This document shows, piece after piece, positions 22,100-32,701 of a stretch of 64,000 bases of DNA; position 1 is the stretch's first letter; each line of letters opens with the position of its first letter. The translations under genes and the position numbers were made by a program. Source of the stretch: Pilasporangium apinafurcum (Eukaryota > Oomycota > Peronosporomycetes > Pythiales > Pythiaceae); NCBI GenBank assembly GCA_001600495.1, contig BCKE01000075.1:6438-70437 (forward strand), in the 5' to 3' direction. The notes below the pieces were generated by a model. It was not told where the DNA came from, did no database searches, and saw only the letters and a program-made list of their open reading frames with translations.

Positions 22100-24154
22100 T
22101 TAATTTGATTTGCGCTCGATGGAAGTCTCTGTGTAGTAAGCATATGCACGAGAAGCTCCGAACAGCACGCCACTGAGCATTAGCAACCCCAACAGGAGCT
22201 TCCACACGTTAAACCTCTCAAATTCACTCAGCTGTTGAGATTTCTTCTGATTGATCGCTGCTGCTGCAGCTGCAGCAGGTTCAGGGGCGGAGCTGCGATG
22301 CCACAGATGCTCGACTTTCTCTTTCCACGATTCCGGTGTTGGTTGAGCAGCTGCTGCTGCTTGTTTTTCTCTCTTCAATTTCTCATGAGCCATGTCCTTT
22401 GGCACATAGCACGTTGTGCCTTCATACTCTTTATCACATTGACAGATGCCGTTGATGCAGTCGCCATTGCCACTGCAGTGTTCACGATAGATACATACAA
22501 CCTTTCTATCCACGAGTGGCGATTCTGGTGTGTTGGCCGAGGCAATAGAGAGTGATTTAATGTACCGATCAAATGCAACATCATACTCGGAGAGACTCGT
22601 GTCCATGAACTTTGTGAAATCCTTTGTCATATGCGGAAACACGAGATTGAATTGTCCACGTCGAGCGTATTCGTGCATCGATGTAAACAGTCTCTGAGCG
22701 ACATAGGGTGGAAACCACCCTGGACAGGACCAACACGAGGAATCCCACGTTCGTATCTTATCTTGGCATTTTTGTGCACAGAATTTCGCATCTGTCCCAT
22801 GAAAGAAATCCTCAAACCGCAGTTTCGACTGTGGGTGCACACCCACGAGGTTTAGCAAGTCAAACAACATGTGTTTTTTTATGGCTTCATCCGTGCCTAA
22901 CACTGATGTCTGCGGCGTGAGCGATGGATTCGAGTGAATTTTGATCAGCCACGGCTTGCCATTGTCATCCAATTCAAAATCAAACTTCCACACATCAAAG
23001 AAGTTCTCACTCAAATCAGATGGAGCGCTTGTATCGCCTGGATTTGATTTTATACGCTTGAGTTTGGCAATTTCGTCTTGGAAGTATGCGCGGTTGGTGA
23101 CGATCGTTTTGACCACCAAATCCTGAATATCGTCATCTAATCGCTTTGTATCGAGTCCCTTCATCATCAAATACCTTTTGACAACTTGCCATGCATTCGT
23201 GCCAGGTCTTTCAGGTGATGGAAACTCATAAAAGAGCTTTCGGAGTGCTGGGAAATCCCATGGAGGATAGTAATCTTCAAAATTGTATGTGCCTCGATCA
23301 GTAGTCGCGGTCATTCGACGTGGATATTGCACCTTAGCGATCTTGATGAGTGCATGATCGTAGATATAGACGCGCAATGGATTGAGTGAGGTTACTGCCA
23401 CGTAAAAGCCGACATTGAATTTGTGACCATCCAGCAAGTAGGGCTCAATATACTGCGTCACCTGCACGGTCTTATCTTTGAACTCATGCTGTAATCGATC
23501 CTGCAACTCTACGTCAGTGATGATCAGTGATGCAGGTGTGCTAGCTACTGCTTCATTCCCATTCGCAGGGACCTCGCGCACGAGGAACCGCTGGTAGATT
23601 TTCGGGTCACGATAGCGTTTCATCTCGTACTCATATCGCTTCTGGACTTCTGGGAACGCTTTCGCCATTTTATCCTGGTCACGTGGTAGAATATAATTTT
23701 TGGGCACAAAGTGAAAAAAGAACTTGCCATGTTTCTTCTGCATCTTGACGAAATGCTTATAGAGCAAGTTACTCGTCGTGAGCTGAGAAGCTCCAGGGAG
23801 ATGGTTCACTTTCGTGGTGAAACTCAAAGGGAATCCGATTCGATCGTACGGAGGAGATGCTGCAATGCTCCACACGAGATCAATGTCTGCGCTATCCTTG
23901 GGCAACGACGACCAGAGAGAAAATCCGTCGTCTCCATTAGTGTCCTGGGTATTTGGAGGGACAAACCGTTCAATACCAAGTCGGTCCAGTTGCTGTAGCA
24001 GCAGTTTGTGCTCGTTCCGAGGCTCTTCCGGAAGGAAAAAAAGCGCTTTTTCTCTCGCAGCTGAGGTCAATGCATATACGTTGGCGATAGTCGCATAACT
24101 AACGAGGAGTAAGAGACTTTGCAGCAGCACGATATACGTTCGCGTCACCTTCAT
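22100..24154 (-). CDS. Secretory-pathway TTL-like (ATP-grasp) protein with EGF-like domain and C-terminal membrane anchor
   Basis: A single exon coding 684 aa. The N-terminus has a signal peptide or anchor (VLLQSLLLLVSYATIANVYA). Residues about 190-430 carry a tubulin-tyrosine-ligase-like fold: QYIEPYLLDGHKFNVGFYVA, VTSLNPLRVYIYDHAL and FDVWKFDFELDDNGKPWLIK match the TTL core. Cys-rich segments follow (FCAQKCQ, SSCWSCPGW), then an EGF-like module near 560-590 (CSGNGDC, GICQCDKEYEGTTC), an Ala-rich linker, and a transmembrane helix near 655-675 (LLLGLLMLSGVLFGA) with a short cytosolic tail. Disulphide-type Cys and the EGF module place the TTL domain in the lumen or outside, not on cytosolic microtubules. 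The metal-binding EVN triad of TTLs reads KIH here, and the ATP-binding Lys appears to be Arg, so it may be inactive. Substrate unknown. Confidence 0.8.
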   Translation of the reverse strand: MKVTRTYIVLLQSLLLLVSYATIANVYALTSAAREKALFFLPEEPRNEHKLLLQQLDRLGIERFVPPNTQDTNGDDGFSLWSSLPKDSADIDLVWSIAASPPYDRIGFPLSFTTKVNHLPGASQLTTSNLLYKHFVKMQKKHGKFFFHFVPKNYILPRDQDKMAKAFPEVQKRYEYEMKRYRDPKIYQRFLVREVPANGNEAVASTPASLIITDVELQDRLQHEFKDKTVQVTQYIEPYLLDGHKFNVGFYVAVTSLNPLRVYIYDHALIKIAKVQYPRRMTATTDRGTYNFEDYYPPWDFPALRKLFYEFPSPERPGTNAWQVVKRYLMMKGLDTKRLDDDIQDLVVKTIVTNRAYFQDEIAKLKRIKSNPGDTSAPSDLSENFFDVWKFDFELDDNGKPWLIKIHSNPSLTPQTSVLGTDEAIKKHMLFDLLNLVGVHPQSKLRFEDFFHGTDAKFCAQKCQDKIRTWDSSCWSCPGWFPPYVAQRLFTSMHEYARRGQFNLVFPHMTKDFTKFMDTSLSEYDVAFDRYIKSLSIASANTPESPLVDRKVVCIYREHCSGNGDCINGICQCDKEYEGTTCYVPKDMAHEKLKREKQAAAAAQPTPESWKEKVEHLWHRSSAPEPAAAAAAAINQKKSQQLSEFERFNVWKLLLGLLMLSGVLFGASRAYAYYTETSIERKSN

Positions 24155-24364
24155 CCTTTTGATCAGTCAATGTGAGCTGCTCGATTTTGACAATGAGCGT
24201 CAAAAGGAAACAGTGTAGTGTTCTTAACGGTTACAAAATGTTCTAACCGATCCATTAAAAAATACGCGTATAATACGTGCCGTTAGATTGCTCTAGCACT
24301 AGAAAAAAACGCGCGTTCGTTCGATTGACTAGCGAGTGGTCATCGACAAGAAGAAGCTACAAAG

Positions 24365-24664
24365 ATGAAGGTCCGCTCGTCCGTCAAGCGCATGTGCGAT
24401 GGCTGCAAAGTCGTCCGTCGACGAGGCAAAGTATACGTGATCTGCGATCGTAGCCCCAAGCACAAGCAACGTCAGGGCTTTCATACCTGCACGGCGGCCT
24501 GCACGCATGCCAAATACGCCGCTGATACTGCGGAGATAATGGAAATGACCCTCGCCACACCCAACGCTACGTTCCAGCGCATGATGCAGCAATTGCAGTT
24601 CCCTGGGTTGACACCATTCAAGGCTTTCCGTGAAGCATCTATTACGATTCCCAAGCTTTCGTAG
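24365..24664 (+). CDS. Ribosomal protein bL36, organellar, with C-terminal extension
   Basis: The first 38 residues ([16 protein letters not shown]... to HKQRQG) match the whole of bacterial bL36, including the zinc ligands Cys11, Cys14, Cys27 and His33. The protein then continues for 61 residues with no similarity to bL36 ([24 protein letters not shown]). Total 99 aa, single exon. As a nuclear gene it should serve the mitochondrial large subunit, yet there is no added presequence; the basic start of the bL36 fold may itself target. The start is fixed by the conserved MKVR. Transcribed divergently from the TTL-like gene across 210 bp. Confidence 0.85.
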   Translation: MKVRSSVKRMCDGCKVVRRRGKVYVICDRSPKHKQRQGFHTCTAACTHAKYAADTAEIMEMTLATPNATFQRMMQQLQFPGLTPFKAFREASITIPKLS

Positions 24665-25071
24665 ACGCATGCTTTGCCTTTTAGTGAAGAGCATCATAGA
24701 GATAAACGAATCGGCGATTGTGTCGATCGTGAACTTGACCAAAATGGGATTACTTGCAATCGTTCAAGTGTTATTGGATGCTGCATCAATGTTGCAGCGG
24801 ATCTTATATTATCTCGGTCACACATCTTTCTCTCATATTCTTTCTATTCTTTGTTATCAACACGATGAAAAATCTTGTGCTACCTCGGACTATAACAACA
24901 CTGGAGTTTCCATACTTGTGACATCACGCAAAACACTTCCACTGTCATCCTATAGAAATTACGCATGGGTCAAAATGCTGTGCGCATATCGTTTTTCGCA
25001 CTCTGGCGTTCATATATCGCATATTCAGTGTACGAAGTAATCCACCCTCTCTACCAGGTCAGCTTTGATTT
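24665..25071. other. Convergent 3' spacer
   Basis: Lies between the stops of the bL36 gene and the small membrane protein gene. No gene-like frame with supporting signals is visible. Confidence 0.4.
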
Positions 25072-25410
25072 TTACTTAGTTTTCCATTTTGTAAAGAGAT
25101 CCGAAACTTTGGTGATCGTCAACCCCACGACAATCCCCACAATAAACATTGCCCCCATTGCTCCCAGAAACTCAAACACTGTGACCATTTTCCGCTCTAA
25201 ATCCGACTGGCCTTCATAGTACCACACGTCACTCACGACCGATTTGGCTGTCCAGATCTTCTGTGCTAAAAACGACGTCGAGCCAATGATCAGAAGTCGC
25301 ACCAACAGCGGTGCACTCTCCTCTCCCTCTTCCTGCTGCTTGGCTGCAACGATATCTGTTGTCTTGCTCTTCTTCTCGTCCTTCTTCTTCCCACTCTTCT
25401 TGTTGGCCAT
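25072..25410 (-). CDS. Small Lys-rich two-helix membrane protein of unknown function
   Basis: A single exon coding 112 aa from the ATG at 25410 (MANKKSGKKKDEKKSKTTD). An open frame continues upstream but without matching context. A very basic N-terminus of about 20 residues is followed by two hydrophobic segments, LLVRLLIIGSTSFLAQKI (about 40-57) and FEFLGAMGAMFIVGIVVGLTI (about 83-103), and a short Lys-rich end. The pattern fits a small ER or mitochondrial membrane protein. I do not recognise the family. Confidence 0.65.
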   Translation of the reverse strand: MANKKSGKKKDEKKSKTTDIVAAKQQEEGEESAPLLVRLLIIGSTSFLAQKIWTAKSVVSDVWYYEGQSDLERKMVTVFEFLGAMGAMFIVGIVVGLTITKVSDLFTKWKTK

Positions 25411-25543
25411 TTTGCTTCTGTGTTGTGGAGTGTAACCTTGTCTGATGTTAGTAAAACTGTGTAGCTCTATCTGATATTTACATATATACACTGTATATTA
25501 TTAATAATTACAAATATATACTTATTCCTCCTTCATGTCAAAT

Positions 25544-25551
25544 CTCAATTT
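25544..25551 (+). promoter_or_regulatory. Initiator-like element before the borealin gene
   Basis: CTCAATTT fits the oomycete initiator consensus YTCANTYY and lies 19 bp before the borealin ATG, a normal distance for the short 5' UTRs of oomycetes. An 8-bp match can be chance. Confidence 0.35.
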
Positions 25552-25569
25552 TAAATATTCAAGCAGACG

Positions 25570-26729
25570 ATGGCGGGAACGAACGTGCCACGGCGACGTG
25601 TTGGACGGACGTTGCGCCGCACGCGTGCGCCTGGAAATGGTAATGCACCACTACAGGCTATCGCAGAGAATACGGTTGTTGATTTGCGTGCCAAATTGAG
25701 CCAAACTAGCAGCGTGAACAGCACGAGTAGCCATTTTGACCGATCACCCCCACCAGAGAAGAAGAAGAAACAGAACGAGACAAAAGAGGTGGTCAAGGAC
25801 AAAAAACACAAACGGGATGAAGTGGATGAGTTACCATCTTTATCTTCAGCTGAGCACTTCGATGAGGTTGAGAGGAAACGACGGAAGACTCTGCAGCTGC
25901 TGGACGAATTGGAAGAGCAATGTAGGTGCTTTTGATCTGATACAATAATTCTATAACCATTTATAAGGACGGGGCATGACGGGTTATGATGATATCTATA
26001 ATGAATTAGTGGAGCAGCGCTGTGCAGATCTGATAGCAGAAGCAGAGCAGAAAGCAGCCGATTTGCGTAGTGAACTGAACATGCAGCTCATGTTCTTACC
26101 AAACGCTGTGCGGAAGATGCCATGGAAAACGTTCATTGAGGATTTTGGTGGCAGTCTAGAGAAAGTGATTCAGAACGCCAAGGATCAAGGCTACCGCCGG
26201 TTCCAGCACCAAGCAATGGCTTCGCCTGCACACAACAAAAAAACAGCAAACATAGCAGCTCTGGGACTCACGACGCCTGCTGGCGTGATCACACGAAGGC
26301 TATCTGCTAGGCTATCATCCTTCCAGACGCCTGCATATGGGAAAGAAATTACGACACCAATGGTGCCAAAGGTGAGATTGATCATTGTGCAATGAGTCTA
26401 CTCGGCTTCTTGTCGTAATATAATCATCTCACACATTCATTTTGCCATTTTAGACGGTGCTTCGAACAGCTCGGAAGGGTGAAATGACCTACTCGGTGCG
26501 TGGATCGCCTATTCTCCCAGAGACAGCAGTGAAGGCGCCAGCGGGGGCAGTGGTGGCAACATTTTCCGAAGACTCAGCAGATCCTCTGGCGTGTATCACG
26601 CTTGATAACAATACAGCACTTGACCTGTCTAATCCAGAGCAGATGAACGCAGAGTCGCGAGCTGAAGCGAAAGCCAAGCTGCATTTACTGCAAGCTAGAG
26701 TCGCCGCCTTACTGAAACAGTTCAATTAA
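25570..26729 (+). CDS. Borealin-like chromosomal passenger complex subunit
   Basis: Three exons, 25570-25921, 26010-26371 and 26454-26729, give 329 aa. A basic start (RRRVGRTLRRTRAPG) leads to a Lys-rich region, then a coiled coil (RRKTLQLLDELEEQLEQRC, AEAEQKAADLRSEL) followed by MFLPNAVRKMPWKTFIEDF, close to the MP-x-x-x-R-x-MP-x-x-DF pattern of the borealin N-terminal helix bundle. Downstream, TPAYGKEITTPMVPK and GEMTYSVRGSPIL recall the borealin GSP segment, and the C-terminus is helical (AEAKAKLHLLQARVAALLKQ). In other eukaryotes borealin binds INCENP and survivin and helps place Aurora B on centromeres. Overall similarity is low, so I give no symbol. The first intron uses TTAG at 26006-26009; the alternative upstream acceptor gives stops. 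Confidence 0.65.
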
Positions 26730-26771
26730 ATAAGAAAAGGGAGAGAACACTCATACGAAACCATTGATAAT

Positions 26772-29700
26772 TTATTTAGGAAATAACGTCACAAAGTAGA
26801 CCCAGACTGAGAGGACGCAATTAGGATATCCGCAGACGTACACTGCCAGTGCGAATTCAGCATTTGGCCGCTCGTTCCAGTGAATATTCTAGATGAAACA
26901 GACAAACCAAACAAGCATAATACAACAAGTCAGTATCGTCACGTAAAATAAATACAACCCAGCACATGTAGGCTTGTGCACTTGTGTGTACTTGCCGTGT
27001 TCTTAACCATGTCGATCACTTTGCCTATATCTGTGAATGTGAGATTCAGTGGTATCCCACACACTTCTTTCGTACGCTGTAGTTCCTCCAGTGCCTGGAT
27101 GTCTTTTGTGGCGCCTTTTTTCCCTGTAGGTCTTCCCTGAAGCTGTCGTTCTAGTTCTTCTAGATGATTCCGCAGCTTCAAACTCGCATCCAAGTTAAAT
27201 GTCGTCGTAAATCGAGTGCTTCTCCACCGCCGAATCTCTAGCTTGAGCGTTTCACGAATTTCCAACTCCACTTGCTTCACGTAAGCGTCCGGTGTCTCGC
27301 TGTATACAAGCTCTCTCACTTGGACAGATGGCAATGGTGGACATTTCTCCTTTGTTAGCGTCGAGTTGCTAAAAAACGGTTTCCACGCTTTTGGATTTGT
27401 TTCAATCTCCCAATTCAGGTTCTGCACGTGCGTTACCGGCTGGATATTAGCGTAGATATTATCATTCGAGATTACAAGTGACACATCCCGCATGGGACAA
27501 TTCTCATCCAAAACGCCATATCCAACGCCTGTGCTCGCATTCCAGAGCACGCTGCGTTGAGGGATCTTGTACGCGTGTTGTCGTAGCACGTAGACGCTTT
27601 TTCCTTCCGGAACTGCATGACCGACAACTAAATAATTTCGTCGTGTAGGTTCATTTCGATCAAACCACTGGAGGAAATTGCAGAGTAACACCGCGTGCTC
27701 TTCGTAATCACCCGCGTTGATCTCCAAAAACTCCTGTGAGGTACTCCAGACGTCTTTCTCTCCGTCGAACAAGTGCCAGTCATCCAAAAACGGAATTAGC
27801 TTCACGTATCGAACAAGTTGCTGGAGTGAAGTGGAGAAAATCGCACTGCGTGGTGGCTGTTGAGCACACAAATACTGTGTCATAAATGTCTTTCCGTGAT
27901 GGAGATTTCGCACAAATACTTGAAAGTCTCGGGCTTTCGAAAACATGTTCATCTGTTGTGTAGTGACTATCCACTGTTTGGTGTATTGGAAGAACTTGGT
28001 GGTTGCATCGGATGGTTGCGTCATAATGGGAGCAACAGCATCATCAAACGCTTTAATAGGCTGAGGAAGCAGTGGATCGAGCGTCATCATGAAACTGAGA
28101 AAGGTGCCTTCGCGACAAGCTCTTCTCACAGCATCATCATCTTTGTCAGTTGACTCGATATTGTTCGGATTGGCTTCGCGATTTCCTTTTGACGGCAGCC
28201 CATCTTCTAATGCATTGACTGTTTCTCGAAGATTTCGGTAGCCCAAGTGTTCTACCGGCATCTCACATCGTAACGTCGCTTCTAACAACCCATTGGACTG
28301 GTACAATGTTGTGAACGGAATCTCCAGGCCACCAAGAAACACGTTTTCATGGTGAAACGCACGCATGCCCGTCCCATCAGCAGCAGTTATTCCTTCACTA
28401 ATATCTGGTTCGTCGTCATTCTCGCCCTGAACGATTACTCGGTCAAATAGATTGATACGAATATTGTCTTGACAGCGCTGGATACTGTCAGGAGACCATT
28501 CGTCCATCGGCGGACGAAACGGAAGCACGAGTGTCTCCATCCACACACCGGTTGTGCCGTTTGTGCTACTGATACAGGCCGATGATGTTTTGCGCCTCTT
28601 TCCCTGGAAACACACTTCTACGAAGACATGGCTCTCCAGCTCAGCTTCCGCTGCTCCCATCGGAATCTCATTCTCGTCATTATCAGTTCGTGGTGTTTCA
28701 TCGTCATCATCGTTATGCTCATTGTGTCTTCCAGCTTTTGGGTTTGGCTTCTTCTTATTACGTGAACTTGCCTCCTCACTCGATGAAGATCCCATATTCG
28801 TGACGCGAATCGGTACATTTGCTACCCTCTGGATCTGAACATAAATTTCACAGTACGTTGGCCACTCAGCGACTGTCGTAGGAGCCGACCGCTTCACTGT
28901 CTGAGGGCGTAGGCGTCTTCTACGACTGAATAACTGATCCAATCCTGATAAATCAACTGCTCCTGGAAAGAGTGGCAGTGGCTGCTCTTGGATGATACTT
29001 GCAAGTGACTTCACCTTTTCTTTCCCCATCACTTGGCGCTTGGCTAGGAAAACGCTTGAGCTCTTGACGCGTTCTACGAAATCGCGAATCTTCAGCAAGT
29101 TCATCTGTCGTCGGCGTTCAATGCTGAAGGCATCGCCTGCATCTTCTGCCATTTGGACTTGCAAGCGGTGGTCAAAGGCAGCCACTTCGGGCCGCAAAAG
29201 ACTCAGATACTGCTCGTTGCGGATGATTTCGCTTTCATTCAGCGCCATTGGCTCATCGAAGATCGCGTGGCGCCATCGCTGATTGGACTCACAACTACCA
29301 TCAATACGAGTTCCTACTGCGCTGTTCCTTCGCTCAGCCCCACGACTCGCAGACGCTTCACAGATACTGGTGCCAAATTTCGCCACGTGCTCCCGATCGC
29401 GCATCTGGAGCAGTTGGTTGCGTTTCGTGAGGAATAATCGATTACTTGTCGAGTCACTAACGCCGCGACCCAACTGACCGTCTGGACGAATGAACGCTAG
29501 TGAACTGGTACGAAATATGTCGCGTTGCGCTAAGGGAGTAGATTTCTCACGCAAATACGCTTGCAATCGTAGTGCAGGAGCGTTGTCAGGGTCGTTTGGG
29601 TCCAATACCTGGTCTAATCCATCCATTTGCACAAGGAAATCGCGTTCGTACCAGAAACCACTACGACTTTGCTCCTCTCGTGTCTTGGTTATTGCTGCAG

Positions 29701-31714
29701 TGCAGCGCTGGTTACCGATCAATTTGGCGGAATGGAGCTGCTGCTGAAGCTTCATCAGTGCTGGTCGTCGTGGAGGAACCATACACATTACATGGGTACT
29801 TTGCTCGTTGTTATCTGAGAGCGGAAGAACCCATGATGCTCGGATATGAATGCGCCCATGTGGATGGCGAGTAGCGGTAGTATAAAGCGATGATTGGAGG
29901 AACGATTCATGCCATTTCGAGCGAGCAATGGGTGTTGTACTGCTAAATTGATACCATTCATCACTAGATGAGAGACTCGAGATCGGACGAGCTGTCAACT
30001 CTCCAGTTGAGCTGGTGAAGATGCTGTCACCTGGGATCATGATGGGGATCAATGAGGTTGATATAATCGCGTCCAAGAGCAACCTTTTTTCGTAGATTTT
30101 GATGCTTACTGAGTCAGGGAAATACGGTAGTTTGAATTGGAGTGTTTCTTTGAAGTGGATCACCCCGAGCTGCGATCGATGAGCAGTACATGAACGGCTC
30201 TTATTCCACGAGCAAGTTTTTGTGGTGCACGCTGGTTTACCATTCACAAACACCACAACATAGAACCTGGGGTTATTTTTCTGGAAAAATTTGGACGACA
30301 TGCTGAGGCCACAGAGACGAGAAGACGAAGCAGATGGTGGCACCCCCGAGTTCTCCTCCTTTGTAGTATTGATCTCTCGTACCAGCACGACTGACATACA
30401 TTTATCATCCACCTGTAGCTCCTCTAACTGATTCGCTAGATGCTCTAAATCTACCTGCGTGGCTTCTTCCGGCGCTGCAGACTGCCGTTGCGTTCGAACT
30501 AATTCCAAGAACGCTTGAAGGTAGATGAGCTTAATCGGTTCAGCTCGCTGCAGCATTCTGATGGTCACGTTATCTGCATTCCCGTTATTATCACGACGGC
30601 GACAGTCTCGCAATTCGTTCCACTTGATAATTAACTGCTTGTGCAATTGTTGGAGTCTGTACAGTTCGTTTAGCGCTTTCTCTACGTCCTGTAGTGTCTG
30701 GCTCTTCCAGAGTGTAGATGCTTTCTGATCGTTGTTATTATTGGTGCAAGTTAGTGTGATGTACGTGTCGATTCGGTCCAAGTACAATTGCCACGGCTGC
30801 AACTGTTGCATCTGGCCGTATGTGGCGTAAAGCGATTGTAATTGGGCTTCAATACGTTCTGCTAAGGAAAATGACACGTGGTCATCCAGTATCACTCGAT
30901 CCACGTAGATTTCCAATATCGCAGACGGAGTTGAATGAGAAGGTAACGTTGATAAAGAAGCATGACCACGGTGATCAACGGTGTTCACATTTCTTTCATT
31001 TTCTTCACGCTCCTCTACCTCTAGAGCCTGATTGGTTTCTGTCCTGACGCTTTGCGAATGTAAGATATCGATGATTTGAAAGTCTTCATATTCTCTCTGC
31101 AGACGTTCTTCTGCGCGGATGAGCGTACTTGGCTCAATTTTTTTAAATTGCTGTCTCTTGTCGTTCACAAAGAGACCACACGCTGCCTCTTCGTCCAGTT
31201 CTTGAGTCCATCTTGAATTTTGGAGGGTCTGCACAGGGAAGAAATGCATGATCGGAGTGATCAGATAGTTCTGTGGATAATTGAGTGTCGAGTTTCCCGC
31301 CGAATTTGCTGCTGACACCGCTGCTGCTGCTGATTTCTTCCGTGACGGGACTACCAATGGCGCTGGCAACAATTCCTCTGTCGGTAAGTCCTCATGCTCG
31401 TCATTGGAATCAACTGCTGGGTTTTCTTCTTCTTCTTCTTCTTGCTTTCTATCCACTGGTTTTGTGGGGATCTCCTGTCGCAAAAAGCGATTGTTGGCCA
31501 CGGATCGACGCATCTTCTCTTTGTGAGTGATGTAACGCTGATTCTCATCTTCATTGCGCTGTTCAGCATCACTCAGGCGTCGTGACGGTCGTGCGTGTTG
31601 ATTCTCGAGCTGATTATTCGATTCTTGCTTTTCTGAGAGGCGCTGAATCTCTCTCTTTCTCTGTTCGGTTAGTTCTGGTGCATCATATTCACCATCTTCC
31701 TCTGCTTTCATCAT
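26772..31714 (-). CDS. CC2D2A: CC2D2A, ciliary transition-zone protein
   Basis: Component of the MKS/B9 complex that builds the transition zone at the base of cilia. A large exon (31714-26996) and a last exon (26888-26772) give about 1611 aa, close to human CC2D2A (about 1620). The N-terminal third is charged and coiled. Near the middle a C2 domain is visible (EIYVQIQRVANVPIRVTN ... VFVEVCFQGKRRKTS). The C-terminal third holds the transglutaminase-like region (FLDDWHLFDGEKDVW, LLCNFLQWFDRN, SVLWNASTGVGYGV, NIYANIQPV). The last exon ends AEFALAVYVCGYPN, LSVWVYFVTLF, the conserved family C-terminus. The final intron starts with GC rather than GT (GCAAGT donor), which explains the in-frame continuation into intron. 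Only 90 bp separate its ATG from that of the Prx6-like gene. Confidence 0.9.
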
Positions 31715-31804
31715 CTTCGCCTTAGTGATATCTTCCTGGTTGATTATTGGGACAGATTTAGCTGAAGCTTACTCATGTGAACAGCCGCTTCAATACTATC
31801 CAAA
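31715..31804. promoter_or_regulatory. 90-bp bidirectional promoter between CC2D2A and the Prx6-like gene
   Basis: Two divergent start codons are only 90 bp apart, so the core promoters and 5' UTRs of both genes must overlap or lie within the opposite transcript. I cannot place the start sites. Confidence 0.5.
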
Positions 31805-32574
31805 ATGCCACCAGCTGTACCAAAAGAAATCCAAATCGGTGCTAAGCTGCCCAACATCATCGGCGACACACAGGTCGGTGTTGTGCGTGTGCATGACTAC
31901 ATGGATGGTGCCTGGGGAGTCATTTGCACGTTTCCAGCAAGCCATCACCCTGTTTGGATGACTGTACGTACGCGTGATATATATTACCTTTTTTGCCTGT
32001 CAATTTGAGGCAAACGGTTGTTTATTACTTGAATTGTGCTGTTTGTCAGGAGCTGGGCATGATGCAAAAGCTTAAAGACCAATTTGATGCACGGAACTGC
32101 AGACTTTTAGGACTGAATATCGCCTTGCTCAAGCAACAAGAGGCATTTCTTCAAGACGTAAACGAAACCCAGGAGGTCAAAGTGAGTTTTCCCGTCATCG
32201 CCGATGCCAATGGCGAACTTTCACGCATACTTGGGCTCATTCCTGCTTCTGCTACAAAACATAATGCCGATTTGCACCGCCTGCCGTTTGCATGCACAAT
32301 CATGCTAGACATAGACCTGACTGTGCGCTTCCTGAACTATTATCCGATGACCATCGGTCGAAATTTTTACGAACTGCTGCGGTGTTTAGATGCATATCAA
32401 CTATCGGTCTTCCATCAAATTGTGACGCCCACCAACTGGAAGATCAATGACGACGTGTTCCTGGAACCAGACCTCCCCACTGAAGCGGCCAAAAAGATGT
32501 TTCCGATGGGTTTCCACGAAATCAAGCCGTATTTGCGGATCACTGCGTCGCCTGCGATTAGTGAAGACAAGTAA
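31805..32574 (+). CDS. Peroxiredoxin-6-like protein without catalytic cysteine
   Basis: Two exons, 31805-31963 and 32050-32574, joined across PVWMT/ELG, give 227 aa (human PRDX6 is 224). Similarity to 1-Cys Prx6 runs end to end: VHDYMDGAWGVI, MQKLKDQFDARNCRLLGLNI, FPVIADANGEL, GRNFYELLRCLDAYQL, IVTPTNWK and a conserved C-terminus (AAKKMFPMGF, YLRIT). However, the peroxidatic motif TPVCTTE reads HPVWMTE, so the active-site Cys is Trp and the motif Thr is His. The GDSWG lipase site of Prx6 reads DGAWG, with Ser lost. The fold and frame are intact, so this looks like a preserved non-catalytic Prx6 homologue. What it does instead is unknown. Confidence 0.85.
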
Positions 32575-32701
32575 GAAGACCCAAATAATTCAAGATTTAT
32601 AAGTAGAGGTGGACAATGCATGTATAGATGAAAATCCAACACTCGAACCGTTTTCATAAAACCTACTAATGTTACCTTACATTACAACTCTCGACAAATC
32701 T

